This document shows positions 32,639-40,904 of a stretch of DNA of 64,000 nucleotides, one piece after another; position 1 is the first letter of the stretch, and every line of letters begins with the position of its first letter. Source of the DNA: Bacteroides fragilis (GTDB lineage: Bacteria > Bacteroidota > Bacteroidia > Bacteroidales > Bacteroidaceae); assembly GCF_002849695.1 (NCBI RefSeq), contig NZ_CP018937.1, positions 4,650,001 to 4,714,000 on the forward strand, in the 5' to 3' direction. The notes beneath the pieces are model-generated. The model had not been told where the DNA came from. It ran no database searches and saw only the letters and a program-made list of their open reading frames with translations. The translations under genes were made by a program, and so were the position numbers.

Positions 32639-33637
32639 CTATCTGTTGCGTCTTTTTTGTACAATTTTCCGGTATATAATCATTCCAATTGTATATAGTT
32701 TGAAATGATTATATATGCAGTATCGTCTGATCGCTTTTGATAATCCGATGTCTTTCAGACTGAGATAGTCATAATGGTGACAAATCTCCATTGTAGCCGC
32801 AATTATTTGGTCATTAAGGGGGGAAGGCCTCATGATGACAATATGATTGATTAAGTGGAATGCTTTTTTTAGTAGTTTTAATGGCTTTTCCGATACAGTT
32901 TGTTCCTGTTTGACAAATTGGTATTGATCATGCAGGATCTTAACTAACTGGAATTCTTCAATTGGATTGAAAGTTGTGTTTGTGAGGCTGTCGGTGCGAA
33001 TTCTATAGTGATACTTAGGCGCTTGTATCAATACCGTTTTGTTAGCTCTATGAAATATCTTGTAACTGAGGGCTGCATCTTCGAAAAATTTTCCCATGGG
33101 AAAGCGGAGATTGTTGAATAATTCCCGTTTATATAACTTTTCCCAAACATAGTTTCGTATAATCTTATCCTTAATAAGAGCCATCATGGCATCTTTGTGA
33201 TTAAATGTAATTATCTCTTTAGACTCAAATGCAGCTTTGATCTTTGTTCCATATTCTATATAGTGCGCACAGGCAGATATGTCTGCTTGGTACTTACTTA
33301 GAAGATTATAAAGTGTTTCGTACATATCATTTTCAATCCAATCATCACTATCCACGAAACCTATTAAATCACCGGATGCAATATCAAGGCCTGCATTACG
33401 AGCATCGCTTTGTCCTCCGTTTTTTTTGTGTATGACTTTGATTCTTGTATCCAATTTAGCAAATTTATCACAAATAGCAGGGGATTCATCTGTCGAGCCG
33501 TCATCAACGATGATCACTTCTAAGTGGGTATATGTCTGGTCTAAGACCGATTGAATGCATTGGCTTAAAAAGGGGGCTACATTATATACCGGAATAATAA
33601 TACTTATTAATGGAGACTCATCGATTTTTTTCATCAT
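32639..33637 (-). CDS. Glycosyltransferase family 2, paralogue 1
   Basis: 332 residues. A standard GT2 enzyme: LISIIIPVYNVAPFLSQCIQ, VIIVDDGSTDESPAICDKF, NGGQSDARNAGLDIASGDL and the DXD-type GFVDSDDWIENDMYETL near 98. The C-terminal 200 residues are the EpsH/WcaA-like region with KLYKRELFNNLRFPMGKFFE. It closely resembles the protein at 34986 over its full length, and both are on the minus strand, so a duplication is likely. The gene between them (GT4) is on the opposite strand. Role: transfer of an unknown sugar in the LPS/LOS locus. Confidence 0.9.
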   Translation of the reverse strand: MMKKIDESPLISIIIPVYNVAPFLSQCIQSVLDQTYTHLEVIIVDDGSTDESPAICDKFAKLDTRIKVIHKKNGGQSDARNAGLDIASGDLIGFVDSDDWIENDMYETLYNLLSKYQADISACAHYIEYGTKIKAAFESKEIITFNHKDAMMALIKDKIIRNYVWEKLYKRELFNNLRFPMGKFFEDAALSYKIFHRANKTVLIQAPKYHYRIRTDSLTNTTFNPIEEFQLVKILHDQYQFVKQEQTVSEKPLKLLKKAFHLINHIVIMRPSPLNDQIIAATMEICHHYDYLSLKDIGLSKAIRRYCIYNHFKLYTIGMIIYRKIVQKRRNR

Positions 33638-33780
33638 TAAGTAGTTTATTTAGTTAAGTCTAGGATCATTTTTACATATATGGATGCAAATATAGTATAA
33701 TAGTAGTATATATGTGCTCTTTTAACCTAAAAAATGTAAATACAATCCGTTTGTTGTCTTGGCTATACATACTTTTGTAT

Positions 33781-34947
33781 ATGATAAAGAGAAGAATTTT
33801 ATTTTTTCATGGTGAGTTTCCTGCTGGAGGAGCTGAAAGAGTTACAATGGATATTGCCGATTTTGTAGCTCAATATGGCTATGAAACATATGTTATTACA
33901 CATCAGATTAACAGTGGAAGTTATTCCAATATTAAGGTTATTGAGTTTCAAGGTGGAGGCGATGTTGACAGTCAGGAGAATGCTGACTTTATCATACATA
34001 CTCTCAACTCGTTGAAAATTGATATCTTCATTCTGCCTATTTGTCTTTTAAGCAGATTGGATTTTATTAAAAGTAAAGTTGATAGTAAATTGATCTTTGC
34101 TTGTCACAGCACTCCTTTCTGGGAAATAACAGCCCGTCTACATAGGAGAAGGGGTAGAGCGCGTGGTTCTTTCTTTAAAATGTTGGAATGGGGGTTATTA
34201 ACTTATCCAAAGATAGTATGGTTAAAGAAATATGACTCTTTTTTTATTAATCAATATAAGTTTGTTTATGATCAAGTTGATGCTTTTACTGTTTTGTGTG
34301 AGGAATATAAACAAATACTGCTTAATAAAATGGGAGTATCACTTGATGAGCAGAAAGTACATGTTATATATAATTCTGAGAGACAATGTCCGAATGTTAA
34401 TTTGAATAAGAAAAAGCAGATTCTCTTTGTTGGGCGTATGAGTTATTATGATAAGCGGGTTGACCGTTTGTTGGATATTTGGGGAATGATATATAAAAAA
34501 GTACCGGATTGGGAACTGATTTTAGTAGGAGGTGGAAAAGAACTTCCTCTACTTCAAGCTAAAAGTCAAAAGATGAAACTTCAACGAATACGTTTTGCGG
34601 GACATAGCGATCATGTCGATGATTTCTATCGTGATGCTTCCGTATTATGTTTGACTTCAGCTTTTGAGGGATGGCCACTATGTTTGACGGAGGCTCAGGC
34701 GAATGGTGTCGTACCTGTAGCTTTTGATTGTGTAGCCGGGATACGCCAGATTTTGTCGCCTTCAGGAGTTAATGGGTGCCTTGTACCTTCTTTTAGTTTA
34801 CATAAATATGCTGAGATGTTATTGTCTCTGTTGTTGGATTCGGAAAAGTTACAAAAGATGCGGAATAACGTGATTTTGAAGTCAAAAGAGTACTCTCCTG
34901 AAATTGTCGGACAAAAATGGCTCGGTTTGTTCGAATCATTGTTATAA
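33781..34947 (+). CDS. Glycosyltransferase family 4
   Basis: 388 residues from the ATG at 33781 (MIKRRILFFHGEFPAGGAER); earlier starts add non-conserved residues. A GT-B enzyme with the N-terminal GGAERVTMDIADFV loop, the domain-2 start KKQILFVGRMSYYDKRVDRLL near 215, and the donor-binding TSAFEGWPLCLTEAQANGVV near 300 containing the E-x7-E motif. It resembles WcaA/RfaG-like retaining enzymes. It lies between two GT2 paralogues that run the other way, so it has its own promoter, not clearly recognised. Confidence 0.9.
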   Translation: MIKRRILFFHGEFPAGGAERVTMDIADFVAQYGYETYVITHQINSGSYSNIKVIEFQGGGDVDSQENADFIIHTLNSLKIDIFILPICLLSRLDFIKSKVDSKLIFACHSTPFWEITARLHRRRGRARGSFFKMLEWGLLTYPKIVWLKKYDSFFINQYKFVYDQVDAFTVLCEEYKQILLNKMGVSLDEQKVHVIYNSERQCPNVNLNKKKQILFVGRMSYYDKRVDRLLDIWGMIYKKVPDWELILVGGGKELPLLQAKSQKMKLQRIRFAGHSDHVDDFYRDASVLCLTSAFEGWPLCLTEAQANGVVPVAFDCVAGIRQILSPSGVNGCLVPSFSLHKYAEMLLSLLLDSEKLQKMRNNVILKSKEYSPEIVGQKWLGLFESLL

Positions 34948-34985
34948 TCTCTTTTGTATGAATACCTTTTTAGGAGAATATAAGT

Positions 34986-35984
34986 TTAAACTTTTCTCTT
35001 CTTGGGAATCAGTTTGCGATAAAGTGTCATTCCTATTTTATATATTCTGAAATGATGATAAATGAAATATCGTTTGATGGTTCTTGACACTCCGATATCT
35101 TGTGGTTTTAGATAATCATATTGGTGCATAATCTCTAATGTTTTGTCAATGACCTCATTGTTGAGTGTTGAGGAGGGTAGTATAATCGTGTGATTGATTA
35201 AGTGGATGCTTTTCTTTATAATCATTACAGGTTTATCATTGATTAGTTGACGTTTTTTCATGAATTGATATTGTTCGTGTATGGCTTGCACATATTGTAT
35301 TCCTTTGAGAGGGCTGAACGAAGAATTAGTAGTGCTTCCCCAACGAATTCTGTAGTGATATTTAGGTTTGTATTTTAATACAGTTTTGTTGGATCTATCA
35401 AATATCTTATAACTTAGGGATATGTCCTCAAAAACTTGTCCAATAGGGAAATATAATCCGGTAAATAGGTCACGTTTATATAATTTTTCTACGACATAAT
35501 TTTTTATAATCTTATCTTCAAACAATGTTTTCATAACATCTGCATGGTTGAAAGTCATTATTTCCTCTTGCGATCTGTAGACAGTTGGTCTGCCATCCTC
35601 ATATTCCAGATAATGTGTGCAGGCAGATATATCTGCTCCGTATTGACTGATTAGATTATAAAGTGTCTCATACATATCGTTATCAATCCAATCATCACTA
35701 TCCACAAAACCGATATATTCTCCGGATGCTGTGTCTAAACCGATATTTCGGGCGTCACTTAACCCACCATTTTTTTTGTGTATCACTTTCACACGAGCGT
35801 CTAAGGCTGCAAAATGGTCACAAATAGCAGGTGAATGGTCTGTGGAACCATCATCTACAACAATAATCTCCAGGTTAGTATATGTCTGATCCAAAATTGA
35901 TTGCAGGCATTGATGTAAATATGCCTCTACATTGTATACAGGCACAATAATGCTGATAAGGGGGAGTGTTCCCGATTTTTCCAT
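34986..35984 (-). CDS. Glycosyltransferase family 2, paralogue 2
   Basis: 332 residues, the same length as the paralogue at 32639 and alike almost throughout (LISIIVPVYNVEAYLHQCLQ, VDDGSTDHSPAICDHF, GFVDSDDWIDNDMYETL, KLYKRDLFTGLYFPIGQVFE). A GT2 inverting glycosyltransferase with complete nucleotide-binding motifs. The differences are spread along the protein, so the copies have had time to diverge and may use different acceptors. It is divergent from the MsbA-like exporter gene. Confidence 0.9.
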   Translation of the reverse strand: MEKSGTLPLISIIVPVYNVEAYLHQCLQSILDQTYTNLEIIVVDDGSTDHSPAICDHFAALDARVKVIHKKNGGLSDARNIGLDTASGEYIGFVDSDDWIDNDMYETLYNLISQYGADISACTHYLEYEDGRPTVYRSQEEIMTFNHADVMKTLFEDKIIKNYVVEKLYKRDLFTGLYFPIGQVFEDISLSYKIFDRSNKTVLKYKPKYHYRIRWGSTTNSSFSPLKGIQYVQAIHEQYQFMKKRQLINDKPVMIIKKSIHLINHTIILPSSTLNNEVIDKTLEIMHQYDYLKPQDIGVSRTIKRYFIYHHFRIYKIGMTLYRKLIPKKRKV

Positions 35985-36177
35985 TTTTATTTAGGTTTAG
36001 TAATATGCTATTGTCTTTGTACGTTGCAAAGATAACATATTGTTTTTGTTTTTCTGAATATATATTTGATAGCTTTATGGGATGCGTGGTTGTTTTTGCA
36101 GTATAAAAAGAGAGCATCTGCTTAATTCGCCACTGACTTTCTACTCTCTGAATAGTAACTTGCTGAATATTTTCTGT

Positions 36178-36185
36178 TATCTTTG
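36178..36185 (+). promoter_or_regulatory. -7 element for the MsbA-like gene
   Basis: TATCTTTG (36178-36185) matches TAnnTTTG and lies 26 bases before the ATG at 36211. A TTG at 36160-36162 is closer than usual, so the -33 assignment is uncertain. Confidence 0.5.
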
Positions 36186-36210
36186 CAACTTAATCATTTA
36201 ATAGTAAGTA

Positions 36211-38046
36211 ATGAAGGAATTTTTTCAACTTATGCGGCGTTTTGTACCGCCTTACAAGAAGTATGTAATATGGGCGTTGATACTGAATTTATTCTCGGCC
36301 ATTCTGAATATATTTTCTTTTTCTTTGATAGCCCCCATTCTACAGATATTATTTAAGGTTGATAAAGATGTATATGAGTTTATCCCATGGGATACTGCTT
36401 CAATTAGTACAAAGGACCTTCTGATAAATAATTTCTATTATTATGTTTCAGATATGATCCAGATCAACGGCGCTTCTTTTACTCTGATGTTGTTAGGACT
36501 CTTTTTAGTGGTAATGACTTTCTTTAAAACATTCTGCTATTTCGCTTCGTCAGCCGTGATGATTCCTTTGCGTACCGGTGTGGTACGGGATATTCGAGTG
36601 ATGGTCTATGATAAAGTGATTCGTTTGCCACTTGGATTCTTCTCGGAGGAGCGAAAAGGAGATATCATAGCCCGTATGAGCGGGGACGTGGGAGAAATAG
36701 AGAACTCGGTTACCAGTTCATTGGATATGTTGGTAAAGAATCCGATCTTGATAATCGCTTATTTTACTACACTGCTTGTAATCAGTTGGCAACTAACCCT
36801 TTTCACTTTATTGGTTGTACCATTGATGGGATGGGTGATGGGTACGGTAGGCAAAAAACTGAAACGTCAATCCCTTGAAGCTCAGGCAAAGTGGAGCGAT
36901 ACGATGTCGCAACTGGAAGAAACATTAGGAGGACTTCGTATCATTAAGGCTTTCATTGCTGAAAATAAGATGATGAATCGTTTCCTGAAATGCAGTAACG
37001 AGTTTCGGGAGGCAACCAATAAAGTGGCGACCCGTCAGGCATTAGCCCATCCGATGAGTGAGTTTTTAGGTACGACCATGATTGTAATTGTGCTTTGGTT
37101 TGGCGGTTCACTGATTTTGAGCAGTCATTCTTCTATTGATGCTTCTACTTTTATGGTATATCTGACCATCCTTTATAGCGTAATCAATCCTTTGAAGGAA
37201 TTTTCAAAAGCCGGGTATAATATTCCTAAAGGTTTGGCTTCGATGGAGCGTGTGGATAAGATTCTGAAAGCGGAAAATAAGATTGTGGAGATTCCTGAAC
37301 CGAAGCCGCTGAATGGGTTAAAAGAGAAAGTAGAATTTAGGGATATTTCTTTCAGCTATGATGGAAAGAAAGAAGTGCTTCAACATATTAACCTCACTAT
37401 ACCTAAAGGTAAGACCGTTGCTTTGGTTGGACAGTCCGGTTCAGGGAAATCTACATTGGTAGATTTGTTGCCCCGTTATCACGATGTACAGGAAGGAGCG
37501 ATTACTATTGACGGAGTCAGCATTAAAGACGTTCGCATCTCCGACTTGCGCAGCCTGATCGGGAATGTCAATCAGGAAGCCATCTTGTTTAACGATACTT
37601 TCTTTAATAATATAGCTTTTGGTGTAGAAAATGCTACGATGGAGCAAGTGATTGAGGCTGCCAAGATTGCCAATGCTCACGATTTTATCATGGAGAAAGA
37701 AGACGGCTATCATACGAATATAGGTGACCGAGGCAGTAAACTTTCCGGAGGCCAGCGTCAGCGTATCAGTATAGCACGGGCTATCTTGAAGAATCCTCCG
37801 ATTTTGATTCTTGACGAGGCTACTTCTGCTTTAGACACTGAGTCGGAACGGTTGGTACAGGAGGCATTGGAGCGTTTAATGAAAACACGTACCACCATTG
37901 CTATTGCCCACCGTCTCTCTACCATCAAGAACGCAGATGAAATATGTGTACTATATGAAGGAGAAATAGTAGAACGTGGAAAACACGAAGAATTATTGGC
38001 TAAAAACGGTTATTATAAACGACTGAATGACATGCAGTCGCTGTAG
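36211..38046 (+). CDS. msbA: MsbA-like ABC exporter (lipid A/LPS flippase)
   Basis: 611 residues: an N-terminal six-helix ABC exporter membrane domain (about 15-330) and a C-terminal ATPase. The ATPase has Walker A ALVGQSGSGKSTLVDLL near 407, the ABC signature KLSGGQRQRISIARAIL near 510, Walker B PILILDEATSALDTESE near 532, and the H-loop IAIAHRLSTI. MsbA flips lipid A-core across the inner membrane. Position at the end of a glycosyltransferase cluster supports that role, although other lipid-linked glycans are possible because ABC exporters of this type are hard to tell apart. Intact. Confidence 0.85.
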   Translation: MKEFFQLMRRFVPPYKKYVIWALILNLFSAILNIFSFSLIAPILQILFKVDKDVYEFIPWDTASISTKDLLINNFYYYVSDMIQINGASFTLMLLGLFLVVMTFFKTFCYFASSAVMIPLRTGVVRDIRVMVYDKVIRLPLGFFSEERKGDIIARMSGDVGEIENSVTSSLDMLVKNPILIIAYFTTLLVISWQLTLFTLLVVPLMGWVMGTVGKKLKRQSLEAQAKWSDTMSQLEETLGGLRIIKAFIAENKMMNRFLKCSNEFREATNKVATRQALAHPMSEFLGTTMIVIVLWFGGSLILSSHSSIDASTFMVYLTILYSVINPLKEFSKAGYNIPKGLASMERVDKILKAENKIVEIPEPKPLNGLKEKVEFRDISFSYDGKKEVLQHINLTIPKGKTVALVGQSGSGKSTLVDLLPRYHDVQEGAITIDGVSIKDVRISDLRSLIGNVNQEAILFNDTFFNNIAFGVENATMEQVIEAAKIANAHDFIMEKEDGYHTNIGDRGSKLSGGQRQRISIARAILKNPPILILDEATSALDTESERLVQEALERLMKTRTTIAIAHRLSTIKNADEICVLYEGEIVERGKHEELLAKNGYYKRLNDMQSL

Positions 38047-38105
38047 GCATGGCAGAGAGATAGTGAACTCCCTCACTTTTTAATAATAACTTTTTTGCTA
38101 AGGCG

Positions 38106-38132
38106 GGTAGGGCAAGGTGGATTTGCCCTACC
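38106..38132. terminator. Hairpin between convergent msbA and RNase H genes
   Basis: GGTAGGGCAA (38106-38115) pairs perfectly with TTGCCCTACC (38123-38132) around a seven-base loop. Located after msbA and before the 3' end of the convergent RNase H gene. No T-tract follows on either strand, so it may slow or end transcription only with help, or protect 3' ends. Confidence 0.45.
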
Positions 38133-38265
38133 GGGGTTATAGGCTAATTTGATATCAGAAGAAAGAATCTTTGAGGCGGTTGAACGTTATCATGTTTGAA
38201 AGAAATTTTTTCGGTAGTATTCCTTTCGGGATTTATTTGTTATTGGGGGTGATACGATACAATCC

Positions 38266-38895
38266 TTATTTCCTTCCGAAGTCTGCCGGGATTTCTCCCC
38301 ATTGCTTGGTTTCCCACTTCAATATTGGGGTGGAATATTTATTTTCTTTAAGCCATTTTTCTGCACGTTCTATCAATCCGAACAATTTTTCTGTTTCAGC
38401 GGTCCGGGGAAGTTTTGTCTTGCATTTTTTTTGTTTTACCCAGCTGATTGCATTTGCGCTATCGCTATAGATAGGCATGTCGAATCCTTTCTGTTTCAGT
38501 AAAGCGAGCCCATGTACCAATGCCAGAAACTCGCCGATATTGTTGGTACCCTTCATCGGGCCGAAATGAAAAATCTCTTGTTGGCTTGCGACGTGAACGC
38601 CACGGTACTCCATAGGTCCAGGATTACCGCTGCATGCTGCGTCTACTGCAAGGCTGTTTTCAATGACCGCTGCCGGTAGCATCTCAGTGGACGGTCCGGT
38701 TGTTTTCTTCTTAGCATTCTTGCCGATATAAGCATAAGGTGATGAAGCAAAAGCACGTTCTGCTTCCTCCCGGTTATCGAAAGATTTATATTTGGCACTA
38801 TCATATCCTTTCACCTGCAGCTGACATTCGGTCCAGGATGTATAAATGCCGGGAGTTACTCCATCCCATACAACGTAATATTTTTGTTTGGCCAT
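38266..38895 (-). CDS. Ribonuclease HI with N-terminal viroplasmin (hybrid-binding) domain
   Basis: 209 residues. Residues 1-50 are the caulimovirus-viroplasmin/HBD fold: KYYVVWDGVTPGIYTSWTEC and YKSFDNREEAERAF. Residues about 78-205 are RNase H: AVDAACSGNPGPMEYRGV, GTNNIGEFLALVHGLALL (catalytic Glu), and IYSDSANAISWVKQKK (catalytic Asp). It degrades RNA in RNA-DNA hybrids such as R-loops and primers. The first acidic residue is present in AVDAACSGNPG. Monocistronic, divergent from the nitroreductase gene. Confidence 0.9.
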   Translation of the reverse strand: MAKQKYYVVWDGVTPGIYTSWTECQLQVKGYDSAKYKSFDNREEAERAFASSPYAYIGKNAKKKTTGPSTEMLPAAVIENSLAVDAACSGNPGPMEYRGVHVASQQEIFHFGPMKGTNNIGEFLALVHGLALLKQKGFDMPIYSDSANAISWVKQKKCKTKLPRTAETEKLFGLIERAEKWLKENKYSTPILKWETKQWGEIPADFGRK

Positions 38896-39015
38896 ACTTG
38901 GTGTTTTCAGCTTATTGGGCAGTAAAGGTACGAATATATTCTATTACCGAACAACTTTCGTTTATAGGTTGTTTTAATTTCAAAGAACCAATGTAAAAAA
39001 GAAAGGAGTATTTTT

Positions 39016-39618
39016 ATGAAAAAATCCTTCGAAGAGGCCCTCAAGCATAGAAGGACCTATTATTCGATAACAAATCAGTCTCCGGTTTCTGATGAGGAGA
39101 TAGAGCGGATTGTCAATCTTGCTGTAACCCATGTGCCCTCTGCATTTAACTCTCAGTCCACTCGTGTAGTGCTGTTGTTGGGTGAGAATCACAAGAAACT
39201 ATGGCATATTGTAAAAGAAACATTGCGAAAGATTGTTCCACCGGAAGTTTTTAAAACGACTGAAGCTAAAATTGATAATTCTTTTGCCAGTGGTTATGGA
39301 ACTGTTTTATTCTTTGAAGACCAGTCGGTTGTGAAGGGACTCCAGAATGCTTTCAGTAGTTATAAAGATAATTTTCCGGGGTGGTCGTTGCAAACGTCTG
39401 CGATGCATCAGTTGGCGGTTTGGACAATGTTGGAAGATGCCGGTTTTGGAGCTTCCCTGCAACATTATAATCCACTAATTGACGAAGAAGTGCGTCATAC
39501 CTGGCACCTACCGGAAGAGTGGCACTTGATTGCCGAAATGCCGTTTGGACTTCCTGTGCAAGGACCGGGTGATAAGGATTTTAAAGATCTGGATTCCAGA
39601 GTGAAGGTCTTTAAATAA
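39016..39618 (+). CDS. Nitroreductase family protein
   Basis: 200 residues of the FMN-dependent nitroreductase fold, YdjA/HBN1-like subgroup. It starts SFEEALKHRRTYYSITNQSP, the RR-x-Y/I-pattern for FMN phosphate binding. NLAVTHVPSAFNSQSTRVVL near 40 contains the second FMN contact, and AVWTMLEDAGFGASLQHYNP near 137 is the third. It reduces nitro compounds, quinones or aldehydes with NAD(P)H; the natural substrate is unclear. Single gene ahead of the dispersed repeat region. Confidence 0.88.
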   Translation: MKKSFEEALKHRRTYYSITNQSPVSDEEIERIVNLAVTHVPSAFNSQSTRVVLLLGENHKKLWHIVKETLRKIVPPEVFKTTEAKIDNSFASGYGTVLFFEDQSVVKGLQNAFSSYKDNFPGWSLQTSAMHQLAVWTMLEDAGFGASLQHYNPLIDEEVRHTWHLPEEWHLIAEMPFGLPVQGPGDKDFKDLDSRVKVFK

Positions 39619-39749
39619 GGTATATTCATTTAACCGGAAGGATTAATATCGTTTTATCTTTGGTAAGAACTTACTGAGTAGCGTTACATGGCTTTGTCTG
39701 CAATGTGTTATGATTAAGTTTGTTATGAAGAAGAACAGTGCCCTTATTC

Positions 39750-40090
39750 CGGCCCGGGTAGCTGTGCCCATGGGCCCGCATACCCGGGCTCATGGGCACA
39801 GGTATGCGGGCTCATGGGCCTGCGTACCCGGGCTGGGATAAAGAAAGAAGCATAAACAGAAAAGGTATTAAGGAAAATAAAATGGTATAATAGGCGAATA
39901 TAGATAAGGAACTAATGGTATGCTATTGGGAATCAGTGGTGTATTTCGAGTTTTACTTAAAAAAAGAGGGTGGAAGATGGAAGATAGAGGTGGAAGATAA
40001 ATGCCTTGAAAATGCGATCTTCCACCTCTTTAATTTATTGATAACCATCTGCTAATGTTCCGAAAGGTGGAAGATGGAAGATCGAAATGC
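39750..40090. repeat. Dispersed intergenic repeat, copy B (inverted relative to copy A)
   Basis: The 600 bases between the nitroreductase and shikimate kinase genes hold no gene. First comes a GC-rich module (39750-39835) made of units such as GCCCGCATACCCGGGCTCAT and GGGCACAGGTATGCGGGC. After about 150 bases comes the GGTGGAAGAT module (39988-40085): GGTGGAAGATGGAAGATAG, a GGTGGAAGATAA/ATCTTCCACC inverted pair, and another GGTGGAAGATGGAAGATCG. The order and strand are the reverse of the copy at 31-300. Shared spacer words include GCATAAACAG and ATGCCTTGAAAA-like sequence. Confidence 0.75.
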
Positions 40091-40165
40091 ATTTTTTGTA
40101 TGAGGGGTACGTATAGGATTGTTTTTATTTTCATGCTTGCATGCGAAAAGTTACCATCCGGGTTA

Positions 40166-40197
40166 TTGGTTGTTCTATTAATAAATATCTATCTTTG
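40166..40197 (+). promoter_or_regulatory. Promoter of shikimate kinase gene
   Basis: TTG (40166-40168), 21 bases, then TATCTTTG (40190-40197) fits the Bacteroides promoter form, about 20 bases before the ATG at 40218. Confidence 0.6.
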
Positions 40198-40217
40198 CAC
40201 CAAAATGCCGTTTGCTT

Positions 40218-40757
40218 ATGATTCGTATATTTCTGACCGGCTATATGGGGGCCGGGAAAACTACGTTAGGAAAAGCTCTCGCACGAGAACTACATGTCCC
40301 ATTTATCGATCTGGATTGGTATATTGAAGAACGTTTTCACAAGGCGGTCGGAGAATTATTTACCGAGCGGGGAGAGTCCGGCTTTAGGGAACTTGAAAAG
40401 AGCATGTTACATGAGGTTGGTGAATTTGAAGATGTGGTAATCTCTACAGGGGGAGGAGCGCCTTGCTTTTTCGACAACATGGAGTATATGAACCGGGTTG
40501 GTACTACTGTTTTTTTGGATGTAGACCCCAAAGTGCTGTTTCGTCGGTTACGGGTTGCCAAGCAGCAGCGCCCCATACTGCAAGGAAAGGAAGATGACGA
40601 ACTGTTTGATTTTATAATACAGGCGCTTGAAAAACGTTCATCTTTTTATCGTCAGGCTAAATATATTTTCTGTGCTGACGAATTGGAGGATCGCAAGCAG
40701 ATTGAAACTTCCGTGGAACAATTGCGCAAACTTCTGGATTTGCACATAGTAAGCTAA
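40218..40757 (+). CDS. aroK: Shikimate kinase
   Basis: 179 residues from the ATG at 40218; a TTG six bases earlier is less likely. It phosphorylates shikimate with ATP in the chorismate pathway. Walker A is IFLTGYMGAGKTTLGKAL at 4-21; the substrate-binding DLDWYIEERF is near 31 (the usual DxD is DLD) and Arg contacts lie in FTERGESGFRELEK near 55. The STGGGAPCFF loop is near 79 and the lid region RPILQGK near 118. Intact and of normal length. Confidence 0.95.
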   Translation: MIRIFLTGYMGAGKTTLGKALARELHVPFIDLDWYIEERFHKAVGELFTERGESGFRELEKSMLHEVGEFEDVVISTGGGAPCFFDNMEYMNRVGTTVFLDVDPKVLFRRLRVAKQQRPILQGKEDDELFDFIIQALEKRSSFYRQAKYIFCADELEDRKQIETSVEQLRKLLDLHIVS

Positions 40758-40904
40758 ACTCTAAGAAAACTTATTTTCTGATTCGGCAATCATTCTTTTT
40801 CTTCTCTATTTTTTGTTCAGTCGACCAATATTACTATCTTGCAGTCGCTGTGAGGTTTTGTGCCTTCCGGTATCTTACAACCCAAATAAAACGATCAGAC
40901 AATT

